The notes under the pieces were generated by a model. That model ran no database searches. It was given only the letters and a program-made list of their open reading frames with translations, and was not told where the DNA came from. A DNA stretch of 6,305 bases from Gemmatimonadota bacterium (GTDB taxonomy: Bacteria; Gemmatimonadota; Gemmatimonadetes; Gemmatimonadales; Gemmatimonadaceae): contig QHUV01000323.1 in NCBI GenBank assembly GCA_003222065.1, forward strand, positions 1 to 6,305, read 5' to 3'. Below are positions 5,610 to 6,305 of the stretch, piece after piece (within the stretch, counting starts at the first letter, position 1; each line of letters begins with the position of its first letter). The position numbers and the translations under genes are program-made.

Positions 5610-6305
5610 ATGTTCCAGATGGCGACGGTCATCTCCGATGAGGCGCGGGCCAAGCACCACGAGTATCTCCGCCGCGATAGTCACCAGCGTTATCAAGGGC
5701 TGACGTTCTGGTCGCCAAACATCAATCTCTTTCGCGATCCCCGCTGGGGCCGCGGCCAGGAGACCTACGGCGAGGATCCATTCCTCACCGGCAGCCTCGC
5801 CGTGCAATTCATCCACGGGCTGCAGGGCGACGACCCGAAGTACTTCAAGACGATCTCCACGGTGAAGCACTTCGCGGTGCACAGTGGCCCCGAGCCCGAA
5901 CGACATACCTTCGACGCCGTCGTGAGCGAGCGCGACCTGCGCGAGTCATACTTGCCACACTTCGAGGCGGGCATCCGCGCGGGAGGCGCCTACTCGCTGA
6001 TGTGCGCCTACAACGCGGTCGACGGCGCGCCGGCGTGCGCGAATGGCAAGTTGCTCGAGGACATTCTGCGCGGCGAGTGGAAGTTTCCCGGATACGTCGT
6101 GTCCGATTGTGGCGCCATCGACGACATCTATCTGCGGCACAAGACGGTAGCAACCGCTGCCGAGGCAGCGGCGTTAGGCGTCCGCACGGGGACCGACCTC
6201 GACTGCGGCCGTGTGTATCCGAGTCTCGTGAAGGCAGTTCAGCAAGGACTCATCACCGAACAGCAGATCGACACGTCGGTACGGCGTCTCTTCCTGGCGC
6301 GATTC
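5610..6305 (+). CDS. GH3 beta-xylosidase body, 5'-disrupted and cut by window end
   Basis: This frame is open from the stop at 5592-5594 to the window edge (232 codons from the ATG at 5610). It encodes the middle of a GH3 barrel: MFQMATVISDEARAKHHEY, then FWSPNINLFRDPRWGRGQETYGEDPF, K86-H87 in TVKHFAVHSGPE, SLMCAYNAVDGAPACAN, nucleophile D166 in VVSDCGAIDDIY, and GTDLDCG. The SDCGAI and DLDCG motifs point to the beta-xylosidase branch of GH3, distinct from the GH3 module at 2564-4747. The ATG at 5610 is an internal methionine rather than a natural start. Compared with the family, about 70 residues between the mature N-terminus (LYLDESLT) and this point are missing, including the MTLEEK helix, the RLGIP strand and the NEALHG loop. 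As it stands the product would lack a signal peptide and part of its active site. Family call sure; function doubtful. Confidence 0.8.
   Translation, partial: MFQMATVISDEARAKHHEYLRRDSHQRYQGLTFWSPNINLFRDPRWGRGQETYGEDPFLTGSLAVQFIHGLQGDDPKYFKTISTVKHFAVHSGPEPERHTFDAVVSERDLRESYLPHFEAGIRAGGAYSLMCAYNAVDGAPACANGKLLEDILRGEWKFPGYVVSDCGAIDDIYLRHKTVATAAEAAALGVRTGTDLDCGRVYPSLVKAVQQGLITEQQIDTSVRRLFLARF

Noticed and set aside
5502..5610. Programmed ribosomal frameshifting to join the GH3 signal peptide and body
   Set aside because: No slippery heptamer or following structure was seen, and about 70 conserved residues are also missing, which frameshifting cannot supply.
2927..5779. Near-identical 20-mer shared by the two GH3 genes (2927-2946 and 5760-5779)
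   Set aside because: It encodes the conserved ETYGEDP motif, and only one base differs because of protein constraint. A second match, CTGCGCGGCGAGTGG at 3239-3253 and 6066-6080, has the same cause. Neither lies at a deletion junction.
1..6305. tRNA, rRNA, CRISPR array, insertion sequence or phage genes
   Set aside because: No cloverleaf-like segment, regular direct repeats, transposase motifs or terminal inverted repeats were seen on either strand.

Overview
The window is GC-rich bacterial DNA, probably from an environmental or soil organism. It carries part of a plant-polysaccharide (xylan/hemicellulose) degradation locus. The short minus-strand lipoprotein resembles a plug-domain-like family I associate with Gemmatimonadota, and the GH3 sequences would fit that phylum. 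The phylum call is inference from memory.

Layout: (1) 1-864, 3' end of a GH2 beta-galactosidase-like gene (+), with a probable 1-nt frameshift in its last codons. (2) 859-1269, a small predicted lipoprotein (-), convergent with the GH2 gene and divergent from the next gene. (3) 1270-1414, an AT-richer divergent intergenic region holding a strong sigma70-like promoter (TTGACA, 16 bp, TAAAAT) and three copies of a GGTCATCATWA-like element. (4) 1415-4747, one uninterrupted ORF of 1110 aa that joins a complete GH10 endo-xylanase to a GH3 beta-xylosidase/beta-glucosidase lacking its signal peptide and the first part of its barrel. (5) 4797-5501, a FadR/FCD-type GntR regulator 49 bp downstream, probably in the same transcript. 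(6) 5502-6305, a second, different GH3 (SDCG-type beta-xylosidase) that runs off the window. Its signal peptide and its body are in different frames, and about 70 family residues between them are missing.

Working together, GH10 would cut xylan into xylo-oligosaccharides, the GH3 modules would release xylose, and the GH2 enzyme would remove beta-galactosyl or related side groups. The GntR protein is a natural candidate for controlling the locus, possibly through the repeated element at the GH10-GH3 promoter.

The most notable feature is that two GH3 genes in tandem have each lost sequence at the N-terminal side of the catalytic barrel. One loss gave an in-frame GH10-GH3 fusion, the other an out-of-frame wreck, and the flanking GH2 gene has a frameshift as well. 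This is either a decaying or rearranging locus with a new bifunctional xylanase as by-product, or an assembly of limited accuracy. The sequence alone cannot decide. I saw no RNA genes, CRISPR array, insertion sequence or phage feature.
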